64,000 bases of DNA from assembly GCA_023052935.1 (NCBI GenBank), contig CM041297.1, positions 101,753,063 to 101,817,062 of the forward strand, written 5' to 3'. Shown one piece after another: positions 43,541 through 56,061 of the stretch. The notes under the pieces were generated by a model that worked only from the letters and a program-made list of their open reading frames with translations, ran no database searches and was not told the origin of the DNA. The first letter of the stretch is position 1. Each line of letters opens with the position of its first letter. A program made the position numbers and the translations under genes. Source of the DNA: Piezodorus guildinii. Lineage: Eukaryota; Arthropoda; Insecta; Hemiptera; Pentatomidae.

Positions 43541-43673
43541 AATCCAGAAATAAAATGGGCAGTTTTCGTTTGTCTTGGAACTTTTTTTTATGATTTTGAA
43601 TCAGTTTACGATAAAATAATTAAACATAATGTTATTTTTGAACATGGAATCAATAAAAAAATAATAATATTTT

Positions 43674-43950
43674 GGGATCACTTGTGGCTAGCATAACAGT
43701 CTCCTATGCCAAAGGTCACGGGTTCAAACCCGCAGGTGGTCCTAGGATTTTTTAATAGGAGTAAAAAACCTTAGTATGCCGTCCTTCGGAGGGGACGTTA
43801 AAAGGCGGTCCAGAGCCTGTGCGATGCCAGGTACTCGTTAAAGACCCCTATCCTAATCAACCTAGATAGGTAAAATTTAGGATTCCCACTGTAGCATTCG
43901 TCCTATTATCCATAGTAGTATAAAGATACGTTAAATAACAAAAAAAAACA
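43674..43950 (+). mobile_element. SINE-2 copy
   Basis: Complete head to tail, with box B ggttcaaaccc, gtccttcggaggggacgtta, and the ending gatacgttaaataac plus an A-rich tail. A few bases of the D-arm are lost (ttgtggctagc). The flanks share aataataatat (about 43660-43670 and 43953-43963), a likely target duplication in AT-rich DNA. Confidence 0.88.
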
Positions 43951-44000
43951 AAAATAATAATATAAGGTGTAGATTCTTTTAGGTGAAGGTAAAATTTCTA

Positions 44001-44220
44001 TGAATAAAATTGGAGGCTGATGTCTACTTCACCACTCTTTTTTGAAAAAAATTCGCACTACGTTTCGGCTAAAATGCCATCTTCATGAGGCTTTGACTTG
44101 AAAGCTGACACTCACATTAAATCTAATTTGTTCCACTGCACCTGAGAAGTAGCCGAAACGTAGTGCGAATTTTTTCAATAAAAGAGTGGTGAAGTAGACA
44201 TCAGCCTCCAATTTTATTCA
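44001..44220. repeat. Foldback element, 70-bp inverted arms
   Basis: Arms at 44001-44071 and 44150-44220 are nearly perfect inverted repeats (tgaataaaattggaggctga at one end), with about 78 bp between. Both contain agccgaaacgtagtgcgaat; the inner side has ctcatgaagatggc (minus) or cacctgagaagtagcc (plus). It sits 50 bp downstream of a SINE-2 copy. No coding capacity. Confidence 0.88.
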
Positions 44221-45279
44221 ATAATAATAATATCAAATCGGTTTAGCATAGTCATTTTATGATGTTTTTTTTTAATCTGTAATTTATAAATAAATATCAA
44301 AAAAAGGCAGTTAAAGTGTGTTCATAATTAATCTTTAAATCCTTAACAGCTTAATTTGAAATTTATTTATTTAACAATTTCCTGAGCTTCCTTATCTCTT
44401 GCACTAAGACTAAAACTGTGATTCTGTACAATCTTACGTCCTCCACTAATGTATGACACGCCATTGTTTACCCACCTTACTGAAGGCACACTGAAACACC
44501 TCTAGATATTTAAAACCTTCTCGAATTTTTAGAGCCCCGATGATTTCGGACTATATTGAGAAATTCCACATTAAATTTCTTGATTCGTTAAAATCCTTTA
44601 CTATCCTCCAGTTCGATGGCAAACCACCATATACACCATCTAAAAATATGTAAAATTACATATTAAAAAACTATTGATGAAACAGTTCCTTTCTCTTTTT
44701 TGATAAAAATTAAATTATTACGATCGTATGATGTATTGACATAATACTTTTAAAACCTGTTAAAAACTAACTTAATTTTTTAATCGGAAAGGATATATAC
44801 TTACGACAGACGAGAAGAAATTAAACAAAACGTGTACGAATACTGCTACACTCACCTTTATCCCCCAAATAAGTTATTTCTTCAGAAATTTGGGCAACTT
44901 TCTTGGTAGTTAATCGTTTGAAAATGATTTTTAAGTTGAAAACAATTATTTATTTTATTTTTCACAAAAGTCTGAAATTTTTTTTCAGTTCTGGTATTTA
45001 AAACGGAAAAACTGGAAAAATGTAGAAAAAATAGGGGTTAATATTTTTAATGATAACTCTTTGCTTTCATGAAGTTGTTTTAAAAAATAACATTTTTGTG
45101 ATTTTGTGGACATTTCATATGAAACAAATATTACAAGTTGATTTTTAGTTTCATACCTTTGAATTTTATACACAAAGTTGTAAAAAGTAATCGAGAGGGA
45201 TGAAAAGAGGATTTAACCTATAAAAAAAATGTTGCCAAGAACATTTAATAAAATTCTTTAAAATTTTTTCAACTTGACT

Positions 45280-45715
45280 AGTTTTATTTATTTATTTATA
45301 ACAAATGACCCTCAAGATTTGTTAACAAATCCTATTTGGTCAGTGTACAATTTAAATAATGTATATGTACAGTTACAGATTGATTAAAAGCATAAATTTA
45401 AACAACATTCTACAATTTGCATTTTTCTTGAAGAACATTTTCATCTGCTTAAATCTGCCTTCTGTCCAAGTTTTTTAAAAATTTAGTCTCTTTCTTCAGT
45501 GCTAAATAAGTGCCGCGGGTCTTCTGGCTGTCTGCAGATTTCACATTTTCCACCTTTTTTTATTCTCATATGAGCAAGATATTTGTTTGTACTTACGATT
45601 CGTACGATACTTCGTCGATTATGCCAACTCCGAGCAAAACCCTGGAACAAGGCTCACAGTTGGTTGTACGTCAGTAGTATCTCATTTTTGGTTGTGATTC
45701 AAAATAAAATAAACT
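45280..45715 (-). pseudogene. LINE C-terminal zinc-knuckle fragment, copy 1
   Basis: Minus strand: an Arg-rich helix SWHNRRSIVRIVSTNKYLAH followed by MRIKKGGKCEICRQPEDPRH, then LFSTEERD and a stop. The C-X2-C-X7-H arrangement is the knuckle after RT/RNase H in some LINEs. A single-base insertion near 45640 breaks the frame; copy 2 lacks that insertion. The 3' end (about 45270-45300) has a TTATAAATAAATAAATAAAA-type tail. Confidence 0.55.
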
Positions 45716-46394
45716 CTAACTTAATTTAAAAAATATTTTTCTTTTTCTTTTAATTTTATTTTAATGGAGGTAAGCAAAATCGTGTGTTGCGCGCACCACA
45801 TTTTTTTTCCTTTTATAACATATAGATTAACTATACTATCTTTAATGATATCTTATAATACCGATAGTTACACATTGGGATGTCTGGGTTTAGAAGACGA
45901 CCCACATAGTATTGACATAATACTTTTAAAACCTGTTAAAAAGCTAACTTAATTTTTTAATCGGAAAGGATATATACTTACGACAGACGAGAAGAAATTA
46001 AACAAAACGTTGTACGAAATACTGCTACACTCACCTTATCCCCCCAAATAGAGGTATTTCTTCAGAAAGTTGGGCAACTTTCTCGGTAGTTAATCGTTTG
46101 AAAATGATTCTTAAGTTGAAAACTAATTATTTATTTTATTTATTCACAAAATTCTGAATTTATTTTCAGTTCTGGTATTTAAGAACGGAAAAACTGGATA
46201 AAATGTAGAAAAAATAGGGGTTAATATTTTTAATGATAACCTTTTGCTTTCATGAAGTTGTTTTAAAATATAACATTTTCTGTGAATTTCTGTGGACATT
46301 TCATATGAAACAAATATTACAAGTTGATTTTTAGTTTCATACCTTTAAATTTTACACACAAAGTTGTAAAAAGTAATCGAGAGGATTGATTAAA

Positions 46395-46710
46395 AGCATA
46401 CATTAAAACAACATTCTACAATTTGCATTTTTCTTGAAGAACATTTTCATCTGCTTAATCTGCTCTCTGTCCAAGTTTTTTAAAAATTTAGTCTCTTTCT
46501 TCAGTGTAAATAAGTGCCGCGGGTTTTCTGGCTGTCTGCAGATTTCACGTTTTCCACCTTTTTTATTCTCATATGAGCAAGATATTTGTTTGTACTTACG
46601 ATTCGTACGATACTTCGTCGATTATGCCAACTCCGAGCAAACCCTGGAACAAGGCTCACAGTTGGTTGTACCGTCAGTAGTATCTCATTTTTGGTTGTGA
46701 TTCAAAATAA
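46395..46710 (-). pseudogene. LINE C-terminal zinc-knuckle fragment, copy 2
   Basis: Same sequence as 45370-45700 within the second tandem unit. Here PGFARSWHNRRSIVRIVSTN and KYLAHMRIKK are in one frame, but the CEIC cysteines are shifted out. The 3' UTR and tail present in copy 1 are missing. Confidence 0.55.
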
Positions 46711-46929
46711 AATAAACTCTAACTTAATTTTAAAAAATATTTTTCTTTTTCTTTTAATTGATTTTAATGGAGGTAAGCAAAATCGTGTGTTGCGCGCACC
46801 ACATTTTTTTTCCTTTTATAACATATAGATTAACTATACTATCTTTAATGATATCTTATAATAACGATAGTTACATATTGGGATGTCTGGGTTTAGAAGA
46901 CGACCCACACATTGATAAAATACAGACAA

Positions 46930-47245
46930 TACTGCCAAGAGTTCTTTGTGCGCCCTGTCCACAGTTTATAATTTCCCTTCCTCTGACAATGGCTGTCAGA
47001 GCGGCCGTTGCAGAACACAAAGGAACCTTGGATTCCTCCGTAGCCTTCAATCCTTCTTCCTGGAGGACTTGTATCAAGTTCCATCTGTCACTGGCCTCAT
47101 TAACTTGACAAAAGGAGCCCCTAATTGCTTGGGAATCCACCCCGTGCTAATTAGAGCCGTTAAATACAGTCAGATGTATAAAATATAAAACCCAACTCCG
47201 GGGAGGCTCTTCCCTTTCTCTTTGTCTTCCTTACCAAGCAGGTAT
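46930..47245. other. GC-richer island with homeodomain-like sites
   Basis: Directly after the tandem duplication. Open on both strands for 60-115 codons, none recognisable. Homeodomain-type cores: taattg near 47128, and ctaattag near 47148. Looks like regulatory DNA more than an exon. Confidence 0.3.
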
Positions 47246-48244
47246 TTCAAATAATTTCGCCGTCGAGAATGTAAAATATGTCTTAATAGATATTTTTTGT
47301 AAAAATATAGTTGGTACCGAATAGAGCATGGTTAAAGATATCAGAAACGCTATCTTCTTATAGCGCGATGCCCGGTTGGCAGTTATTAATAAATGTTCAA
47401 CGACGAACATGGATTGGGATAGTTGTTTATGATACTTTTTTTCTCATATCGTTCATTTTAACTTTTACTTACCTATATATAAAACATAATGTATACGCTG
47501 AGCTATTCGTGGAAGATTAGTACTTCCAAGTAATAATTCAAATTCAGGGTGGTTCGGTTAAATCTATAAGTGGGCCGTATAGATTTGGAAAAAAGGAAAA
47601 TAATGAAAGCAAACAACGAATCACAATATACTTATTATACTACAACAAATACATAACAAATACAAATACTTAAAATACATATAAACAACATAAGAAACAA
47701 AATTAACCAAATAAAACTGATATAAGAAAGATAAGAAACAAAATTAACCTAATTGTATACTTAAACAGACGTAAAAAATATAGGAATCAAAATCAATCAT
47801 ATTAAACAGCCTTAATAAAATATGAAAAGCAAACTTAACCCAATTAAACAGATTTAAGAAATGATAATAAGGAATTGAATGTTCCAAAAAAGGTTAAAGA
47901 TAGGCTATATTAACGTTAACGAAGTCCAGTGGTTAGTTGAGAATTGCAGAAATTGACTGCAGGACGGTTCTTCCCAGTTTCAAGGGGAACGATGAGAAGA
48001 ATAAGAACGCAGCTAGTGAGCAACTACGTTTGCAAACGTTCAGTGTTCCTTGAGTTAAGATTTAGGTCTATATACGGCACAACCTCAGACGTTATCCCAA
48101 CGCTCGATTCGTATCGAAAACATAATAAACAACTGAAATATGATTGTCTTCTAGTGTCTTTCTCTTCTTATTATTTTACGATCGTGGTGAAAACTTTTAA
48201 TTTCATTTAAAAAAAAAATAGTTTTAAAACAAATATAACATAAA

Positions 48245-48400
48245 GATTTTTTTCATTATTTATTGAGAAATATTACAATTTGTTACATAATGAGCAGTAG
48301 TAATAATGATGTAGTACACATTCATACAATATATACAGAAAATAATGATAAAGTCAAATTACATAAAATCGGAAATAAATAACTTCAAATATATACAAGA
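48245..48400 (-). mobile_element. Jockey 3' UTR fragment
   Basis: Matches the Jockey 3' UTR pattern (cattatttattgagaaatat, then tacacattcatacaatatat) seen at 29845-29935. Only the last 150 bases or so of an element are present. Confidence 0.6.
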
Positions 48401-48512
48401 AAATAACAATTAATAAAAACAACAACAAAAAAATCAAAACAACAACCTGTAGTAGAGATAAATACAAGTTGGGAAATAAATAAAAATCCTATAACATCAA
48501 GATCAATAAAGT

Positions 48513-48735
48513 TTTTTTTATTTGTTTAACGTCCCTTTATGGCTAATCGGACGATGCTACAGTGGGAGTCCTAAATTTTGCATATCCAGGTTTAGTTAAG
48601 ATAGGTACTTAACGAGTACTTGACATCGCACAGGCTCGGGACCACCTTTTAACTTCCCCTCCAAAGGACAGCATAATAAAGATTTTTTACTCCCATTCAA
48701 AAATCCTCGAGCCACCTGCGGGTTTGAACCCGGGA
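48513..48735 (-). mobile_element. SINE-2 copy, 5'-truncated
   Basis: Tail tttatttgtttaacgtccct to box B (gggtttgaaccc at 48720-48731). The sequence stops matching right after box B, so box A is missing. Confidence 0.83.
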
Positions 48736-49763
48736 AAATTAAAAAATTTACCGTGTGTTTAAATATAATTGGTGAGATGATTCGGATGGCGTTCAATAAA
48801 ATATTTTTATTAAACTATATAAACCCCCATCGCACCGTCCATTAAATTTACAGGTGTGAATAGAAACATTAAGAAAAAAATTGTTAATAACATAAATTAG
48901 GAAATTTATTATACAGTACTATGTAATGCATTTTATTTCTTTTTTTTATGTACTTTATCTTTATAAATAACGTAAATAATAAATATTATTTATTTTCTAT
49001 GAAATGCAGACCGAGTATTAGACATAGAAATAAGTAAAGCGAATTTTGAATAAAATATTGAATATTCATTAGAATTCAAAGAGCCTTAACCTTTTCCTGG
49101 GATCCATGAAAACTATAAAACTCAATGACAGTGATATGTACTTCCCTTTGAAAATATTTAATAAGTTAGTATTGACTACATAGATTTTCCAGCTGCCTCG
49201 ATACCCGGAATTTCTCTGGAATAACCTAATATTCTATCATTGAAAAGCCTCTTGAATCATTAAAAATATCTTTCTTGGAATTTTCTTTTGAAGGTGCTTT
49301 CTATTTAGTAGAATGGAAATGTTCAACGCTTGTACACCTTATATGCGTGCTTATTGTCATTTCCGTTCTTTTCAGTCTCCTATTCCTTACAAATATGCCG
49401 CATTTTCTTTTATATATGCTCACTATTTATGTATATGGTTATCATACTGAGGCATGGAGAATCTTTTATTGTTGTTACGACCTGTCTGGATCTTTTGTAG
49501 ATACCTGACATATGAGTTTCTATAAGAATCTTACAAAGTCCGATGGAACACATATAGAAATATCTCTAATTATTCTTTGGTTACCGTGATATATTCTAGT
49601 AAAGGCAGGAGCTTTAAATTTTCACAGTTATGTCCTTTCTCATTCCCTTGGCATAGGAGTCAGGTGGGTTATGTGATAATTTTAGCCAAAAGTTTAAACT
49701 CCTCATTTTTTTCAACACTCTTATCGTTACATTATGGCAAAACCTTTATCATATAATTTTTAC

Positions 49764-49790
49764 AATATATATATATATATATATATATAT
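49764..49790. repeat. (TA)n microsatellite
   Basis: TA repeats at the 3' end of the decayed Jockey copy. Confidence 0.93.
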
Positions 49791-49791
49791 T

Positions 49792-50363
49792 TGTATTATT
49801 ACAATATATCCTAATTTTGGACATTTTTAATAGTAACAAGTACAACAACATTCATACTACATTCACACAATATATACAAAACAATAAATTTATAAAATAA
49901 TTATATTCATACCTACGTACAATCCTCAAGCATACAGCACTAAGTGGAAGATCTAGCCAATGATAGAACTCCAATATACATGTTTACTAAGCGATAAGAT
50001 GTGTGGTTGCTGGATAGGGATTGATCTAGCAGATTGGGATGATGGATAAGGTTCTGATGAATTTAGAGAATTTTAATGGTATAAGGTATAAAATAAATGG
50101 AATATTTAGGCCATGGTGTAAGGTATGGTTGATTACATAAAAGGAACATTAACTATTGTTCGGAGGATTTAGATTGAAAGGATTGAATGGGTTTGATGTT
50201 AGAAAATCTGGCTGTCCCCCGCAGTTCAAGTCCGTAGTTCAAGATAGGTTTCAGTACTGTCTTATATATTAGCAGTTTGTTTTCAAAGATAGTTTAGAAT
50301 TTCTGTCTAGTAGTCTGTATAATTGCCAAATCGTCGATTAAGTTCTTGTCGTATAAGTCTAAT
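49792..50363 (-). mobile_element. 5'-truncated copy of the Jockey element (dead)
   Basis: Aligns by eye with 29865-30500: the 3' UTR and the C-terminal part of ORF2, including the stretch that encodes the Arg/Lys-rich end of the protein. Many substitutions, a deletion around 49983-50000 that removes the ORF2 terminus, and single-base indels make it non-coding. It begins next to a (TA)n tract and breaks off at 50363. Confidence 0.85.
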
Positions 50364-50869
50364 TTTTATTAAAATATGTAATTTATCAAGATTATTGTCA
50401 AAATCAATTAGCATTAACTTAGCCGAAGGCTTATATTCAGGGTGTAAGAGATAGATAACATTGTTGTCTATGAACGAAAGACTAGCATTAATTAAATAAA
50501 AACAGATATTATTATTACTTATACAGGTCAGTGAAAAGGAGCTGAAATTCAATATTTCTGGAATAATTTGGACAAAACTGGAAATCTTTTAGTTGACGGT
50601 ATTTTAATACATCAGCTATTGTTAATGTCATACATTAGCCCATTGTTCTATCTCCTCTATTAGGAAAAATAACTTCAAGCTTTGAATTTGTATTCTTACT
50701 TCAACTTGGTGTATATGAAATATATAGTAATGGCAAGTATTTGCTATTTGAACGTTTTCGAACCTAACTTTATAACGGAAATTTCTGTTTTAGAACCATT
50801 TAAGTAAAAGAGGTAAATCTACTCAAAATGGTCTGTTTGTTGTATGTTGTAATCTAGCGATGAAATTTA

Positions 50870-51200
50870 ATAGTTGTATAAAATTCAAATTTCATATTTT
50901 AGAAGCGTATATGTCTCAGATAACACAGCAACTTTTTCCAAAAAAAAGTTTCAAACTAGAAGAGACTATTATTTACATTTTTCTCAACAAACAGCTTTGA
51001 CGTTTTTCAATGAACTTACTATATTAGTGTAAAATTTTTGGGCTTAAACATCTTGTGGATTTATTCTCATTGAAATAGTCTGACGGGCTTAAATTCTGAT
51101 ATTCTATATTTTATAATTGTGTTACATTAAAGTATCTTTAACTTAAGATTCGAAAAAAATTACATTCTATCTTATTAGAGTTTGTAAAAATTCTTTTCAA
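50870..51200 (-). repeat. Family A fragment, minus strand
   Basis: attgaaatagtctgacgggc (51073) and caactttttccaaaaaaaag are the inverse of the middle blocks of family A. Confidence 0.6.
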
Positions 51201-51944
51201 CTTGTTTTTTAGTATAACCTATGTGTAAATGAAAAGTCGTTCAAAATAGTTTATATATATAGTATATCTTATAAATATATATTTCTTTTAATTTCTTTCT
51301 CTTTTTAATTTTGATTTGCAGCAGCAAACCTTTTTTGACCACATCGAATATAAGTTTACTCATGAGATCTCGCTTCTAACATGTTTTCGATCTCCTATTG
51401 GAATTCATAGGAATGTCGCTCGTTGACATGTCTCTTATTCAATTCATGTTTTAATTTTTAATCATGTGTGGTTGGTACATGGTGTCATGTAACTTATCAT
51501 TAAATCGTAGATAATAAGTTCTTATGTTTTAGTCCACTGTTGGTAAGCGTAAGTCAGTTTGTAAAGTTTTGTTAGTAACGAACCAAGGTGCATTTGTCAT
51601 GAGACATAAAATGTTGGTCTGAAAAATTGTAGTTTTTTAAAAGTTATTTTTGGTATGCCGTATATTTGTGAGGAGAATGTCCAGATGGGGTTGAATAAGT
51701 GTGTATATTTAGTTTCTGTTTTAATTTGGAAAATTTGAAAAAAAAAAAAAGGAATAAAGCAGTTTAAGGCGTTTAGTGAGATACTTTTGTTTCATTTTTA
51801 CTTGTGGATCCCATTTTTCTTTTTTTCTGTTATAATTAATTAAATTCAGTAAGTACTTTTATATAATAGTTATCATTTTTAGTTTTATTAGTATTTTCGG
51901 TCAGTTGTAACTATCATTTTTATTTTTCTCTCTAATTATTTTAT

Positions 51945-52150
51945 GCTACTAAGGCTAATCGGACGATGCTACAGTCGGAGTCCTAAATGTTGCCTATCCA
52001 GTTTTATTAGGATAGGGATCTTTAACGAGTACCTACATCGCACAGGCTCGGGACCAGCTTTTGACGTCCCTCAGAAAGACTAATAACTAAAGATTTTTTT
52101 ACTCCCAATTTAAAAATCCTAGGGCCACCTGCGGATTTTAACAATGATCT
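51945..52150 (-). mobile_element. SINE-2 copy, 5'-truncated
   Basis: ggctaatcggacgatgctac and cgcacaggctcgggaccagc match the reference. Box B is damaged (gcggattttaac) and the head is gone. Confidence 0.78.
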
Positions 52151-52159
52151 TAGACATAG

Positions 52160-53290
52160 AATTATTTTTATTTTTACATAACCTTGTCCCGTAATAATTG
52201 TTTTGCTTTTTTATTCTATAACACTTTATATTTATACATTGTACTCTGATGGGTTATTTGTTCAGTAAATTGTTACATTTCTTGTATAAAATATATTTAT
52301 AACTAGATACATTTTTAAAATAATTATCTTAATTTTTTTTTAATACCTAGGTGATTATAGCAATGGTAAATTCGGTTTTGTGAAGAAATGCTCGGAGCCT
52401 TAACCGTATACTCCGGATTACTCTGTTTTTTTTTCTTTAGATAAATTCGATGAAGGGTAGAAGGGAACCAGATCCAGTTAAATCCCTTTTTAATAAGTAA
52501 AATCCCACAAACACCCTAAGCTCTAAATGTAATTCCGGCTCGGGTAGTCTCCCTCTTGGTCACAAAGGAATAATCTCCATCGAATATAATTCCTTTACAA
52601 ATATGTAAACAAAATACTTCATTTTTTCATTTCCTTTTTTTTTTTTTTTTCTTGTTTCCGTTCCGTTGTTAAACGTTTTTCTTATAAAAAAAAAAAAATT
52701 GTTCAAGCGAAGAACACTTTATATTTTCATATATAGACAATGTGTGCTTTTCACGGTCAATTAAAGTGTATTTACTTTTCTCTCTAAAGATGATTATTAT
52801 TATTAAATAAAAAAAAATTATTATTGTCTTGAGAAGTTAAAAAAAATATATATTGTCTCTGGAATTCTTTCATAAATGCATTTATATTAATTCTTAGAAT
52901 ACGTTTTTATGATCATATTATTTTTAATTTTAATTTTCTTCAAAGCTGAAGAAAGAATTAAAAATCAGTTTTCCTGATATCAAACACAATACTCTCTTTT
53001 TCCGCCAGATTTTATCAACCAAATATTTTAAGCGTTAAATTTTTTATTTTTATTTTAAATCAATCTTTTATTTTATTTAAAATTAAAATTGTGGAAACCA
53101 TTTGAAGTACTTCATTATTTTTTCATTTAAGCACTTACTAATTGATTCCGTAAACCTCTCTAAAAATTTCATACAAAATAACATATCAACTACAATTATC
53201 AACCATTTGTGGGTTTTAGATTGCGAATAATTATTAAAATAAATAATTATCTAGCTAATGCTATTCGATTGAGAATTGAATTCCCTACAA
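52160..53290. other. AT-rich stretch without recognisable features
   Basis: Homopolymer-rich AT DNA. A slightly GC-richer patch at 52370-52580 has no ORF. Nothing assignable. Confidence 0.5.
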
Positions 53291-53294
53291 CATA

Positions 53295-54238
53295 AAAACG
53301 CTGAAAATTGTTACACTATGGTTCATTATTTCCAGATAAATATATTAGGGTATAACTATTTACAAATATATTTATAGACAATCAACTGATATGAAAAGCA
53401 ATTAATAACTGAAAGGAATATTTCCTAAAATGACCTACCACTATTGCTAATTTTAAAACGCTATGCTTCATTTATTTTTTAACTGATTTATTTCTATGAT
53501 TTTTATTGATTAAGTATTCTTAATCAATTATTCATCAATAATATAATTATTCATCAATTCTGACAAATGATTTTTTTTAATTTCTTATTCGGGTTCTTAA
53601 AACGTAAAATCTGGTGTGGGGAAGGGTATTTTTTTTTTCTGTCGATTACTAAGGTTCATTATTGAAAATAATAAGCCAAAAGCGTTTATACTTGACTTCT
53701 TCACTATTTTCTTTTCTTTTCTTGCGATTTCCATTTAAATAATTTAAATCAAATTTCCTGATTATATACATATCATCAATAATTACCGAGTTATCAGGGA
53801 ATCACATAAGTTATAAGTTGTCGCTTGATCATATAACAAGATAATTCTCCCCTCCCCCTCTCTTCGTTTATCGCGGTGTCTTAATCTCGAAAATCTTTTC
53901 AATTTTTTCCATCTTCAATAAATGGAGATAATGTTACAGGGAATGATAATGTTTGTATCATCGTTGGATACCCTATTATTTTTGACAAACGAACTTTTTT
54001 ATGCGTATCTTGAACCACGTATCCTGAAACTTAAGCCCTCAATTTTTTAGGGATAGAGTAATTTTTTTTTTGGTTGTCTATACAAACATTTATTATTAAA
54101 AAGAGTGTTGATTGGCCATTTTTCTTGAATAGTTTGTCACTTTTATGTTAGTTAATTTCTGTATACGGTATATAATGCTTACCCTAATATATATTTATTG
54201 GAAATAATAAACCATTGTGTGCTATTTCGCAGCGTTTT
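53295..54238 (+). mobile_element. Family E: TIR element, 944 bp, non-autonomous
   Basis: Ends are inverted repeats of about 65 bp: aaaacgctgaaaattgttac at the left and the inverse of aaaacgctgcgaaatagcac at the right, both running on through ggttcattatttcc/ggtttattatttcc to ttagggta. No transposase frame inside. The flanks suggest a short TA or TAA duplication (ataa before, taaa after), which I cannot fix because the ends are AT-rich. Family membership (a cut-and-paste DNA transposon) is inferred from structure. Confidence 0.8.
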
Positions 54239-54839
54239 AAAATTTATATGTGTAGTTAAAGTTATAAAACTTTTAATGTTTCAAGGTGGATATTTTGTTT
54301 TTCTATTCTTCTATTTATTCTTATATTATTTGTGTTAATAAAATACTTTAGATACAGTTATATATAATATTTCACATAAACATTCTTTATATCTTCGTCT
54401 CTATATTTAATGCTTATTATTGTTATTAATCGTGGGTCTTTTAAGTGCATTATTATGTTAGATGCCTAGTATCTGTGTTGGTGTATATTTATGAAATTTT
54501 ATTCTATATATCTTAATCAAGAACTATTTTTCTCTAATTTTGTTGAAGTTTAAGCTTCCGTACCAGGCTTTTTACCTCGTATTATATTGTGCAAATTCGA
54601 AGAGCCTTTCTATTTATGGAATTGTGCTTGATGGGATCGAATTATTTTCATATTGAATGTTTTAGTCTAATTTCAAAACAACAGTTCCCTGATTTGTCGT
54701 ATATATTCCTTATATCTATTCGTATATAGTAAATTAAGCAGAACCTCTTTCTGTATTTTTGATAACCATATTAAAAAAAAAAAAAAATGTTAAAAACTCT
54801 CTCAAGTCTACCATGAATTAATTGTAATAAATTTTACCA

Positions 54840-55040
54840 AGTGCCACTTCCTTGAGGATAATTTCTTTAAGGCTCTTCCGAGGGGCGTAAACAGAATTTC
54901 CTCCTTGAACCATTAAACGTTTGATGTAATGAAATTGCCGCAAATCCTATTTAAGGATTAATGGAAATTGTCAGTGAGATGTAATTTAGTAGGTATTTTT
55001 AAAGGTTTATGCAATTAATTAGCAAAGGTTAAAAAGGTTA
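54840..55040. other. Unique stretch with homeodomain-like sites
   Basis: Contains aaggattaatgg (bicoid/Otx-type GGATTA) and caattaattagcaaagg within 200 bases. No ORF. Confidence 0.25.
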
Positions 55041-56061
55041 CTTTAAGGAAAGAAGACAGCCTTCCACAGACTATTCTTTGAGAAATACTCCCCAGAATAA
55101 TACCAAACTGTTCCTTTAATTGAATATTTTCTACCTTATGGTGATTAAACCATTACCATGACTAGTTTAAACCCTGTGGGGTTACATAACCTAATGTGAT
55201 ATAAGAAATAATTCATTAAAAAAAATTAAAAATACTATTATCTAAATGTATATTAAAATAAGACAAAGGGTTATTCTCGATCATATTTTTTATAATAATA
55301 TTTTGTTTCTGTAACGTAATTAGACATGACTATAATTTTTAAATATCTCCTTCCTTATAGTTATTCGATTTTAGCGGAAAAAAAAGTTGTTATTTACTGC
55401 AGTTAATCATGGAGAGCCAGATTCAGGGAAGATTTTCCGTCATAAAATGGATTATACCGTCATACTCCATTTTAGAAATTTTAACTTTCATTATACATCT
55501 ATACCATGAATATTAAGCAAATATCAAATTTATATCAATATTTTTGTAATTTCAATAAAAAATGAAAAAAAAAAGATTTTTATGATTTTCTCATCAGCGG
55601 TCGTCTCTAGTCAAGAGACAAAAGTAATATTTTCTCTTATTTCTATTTTATATAATGTGGCTTACAAAATTATTCTTAATTTTCCTATTTTAATTCTCAA
55701 TCTATTTTAACTTATCTGTTTTTAATTATTTTGAAATTGAAAGAATATTAAAAAAAAAAAAATTATAATAAAGCATAATAGTGTCATTTTCACTTTAGCT
55801 TCAAATAAATTTTAAAGTGAAAAAGGAAAATAACAGTTTTTTATTCAAAGACTTGCGATCGTGAATATTTTCGAATTCCGGTTTTCAAGAGAAATACACG
55901 TTTTAGGGTCCCAAGTCCTGCAAAAGTTAATGATTGTAAACAAACTTAACTGCAGGATATATAGATTTGTGTGAGATTAATTAGTTACGTAAACGGATCT
56001 CTTATATTATCGACAAAAGCTATATATTTATATGACATAAAAATGAGCTAAAAACATTCCA

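Larger units (their letters stand above)
44731..46910 (+). repeat. Diverged tandem duplication, two units
   Basis: Unit 1 (about 44733-45908) and unit 2 (about 45910-46910) share order and sequence throughout: both begin gtattgacataatactttta and end at agaagacgacccaca. By eye they are over 90% identical, with many single-base indels in homopolymers. Unit 1 has about 190 extra bases (about 45198-45386, the LINE tail). Each unit ends with a stretch like the family A terminus (gtgtgttgcgcgcaccacat at 45781 and 46783). Confidence 0.9.

Noticed and set aside
46758..47140. Overlapping ORFs on both strands, up to 116 codons
   Set aside because: Open in several frames on both strands, begin inside the tandem repeat unit, and show no motif; explained by the GC-richer island.
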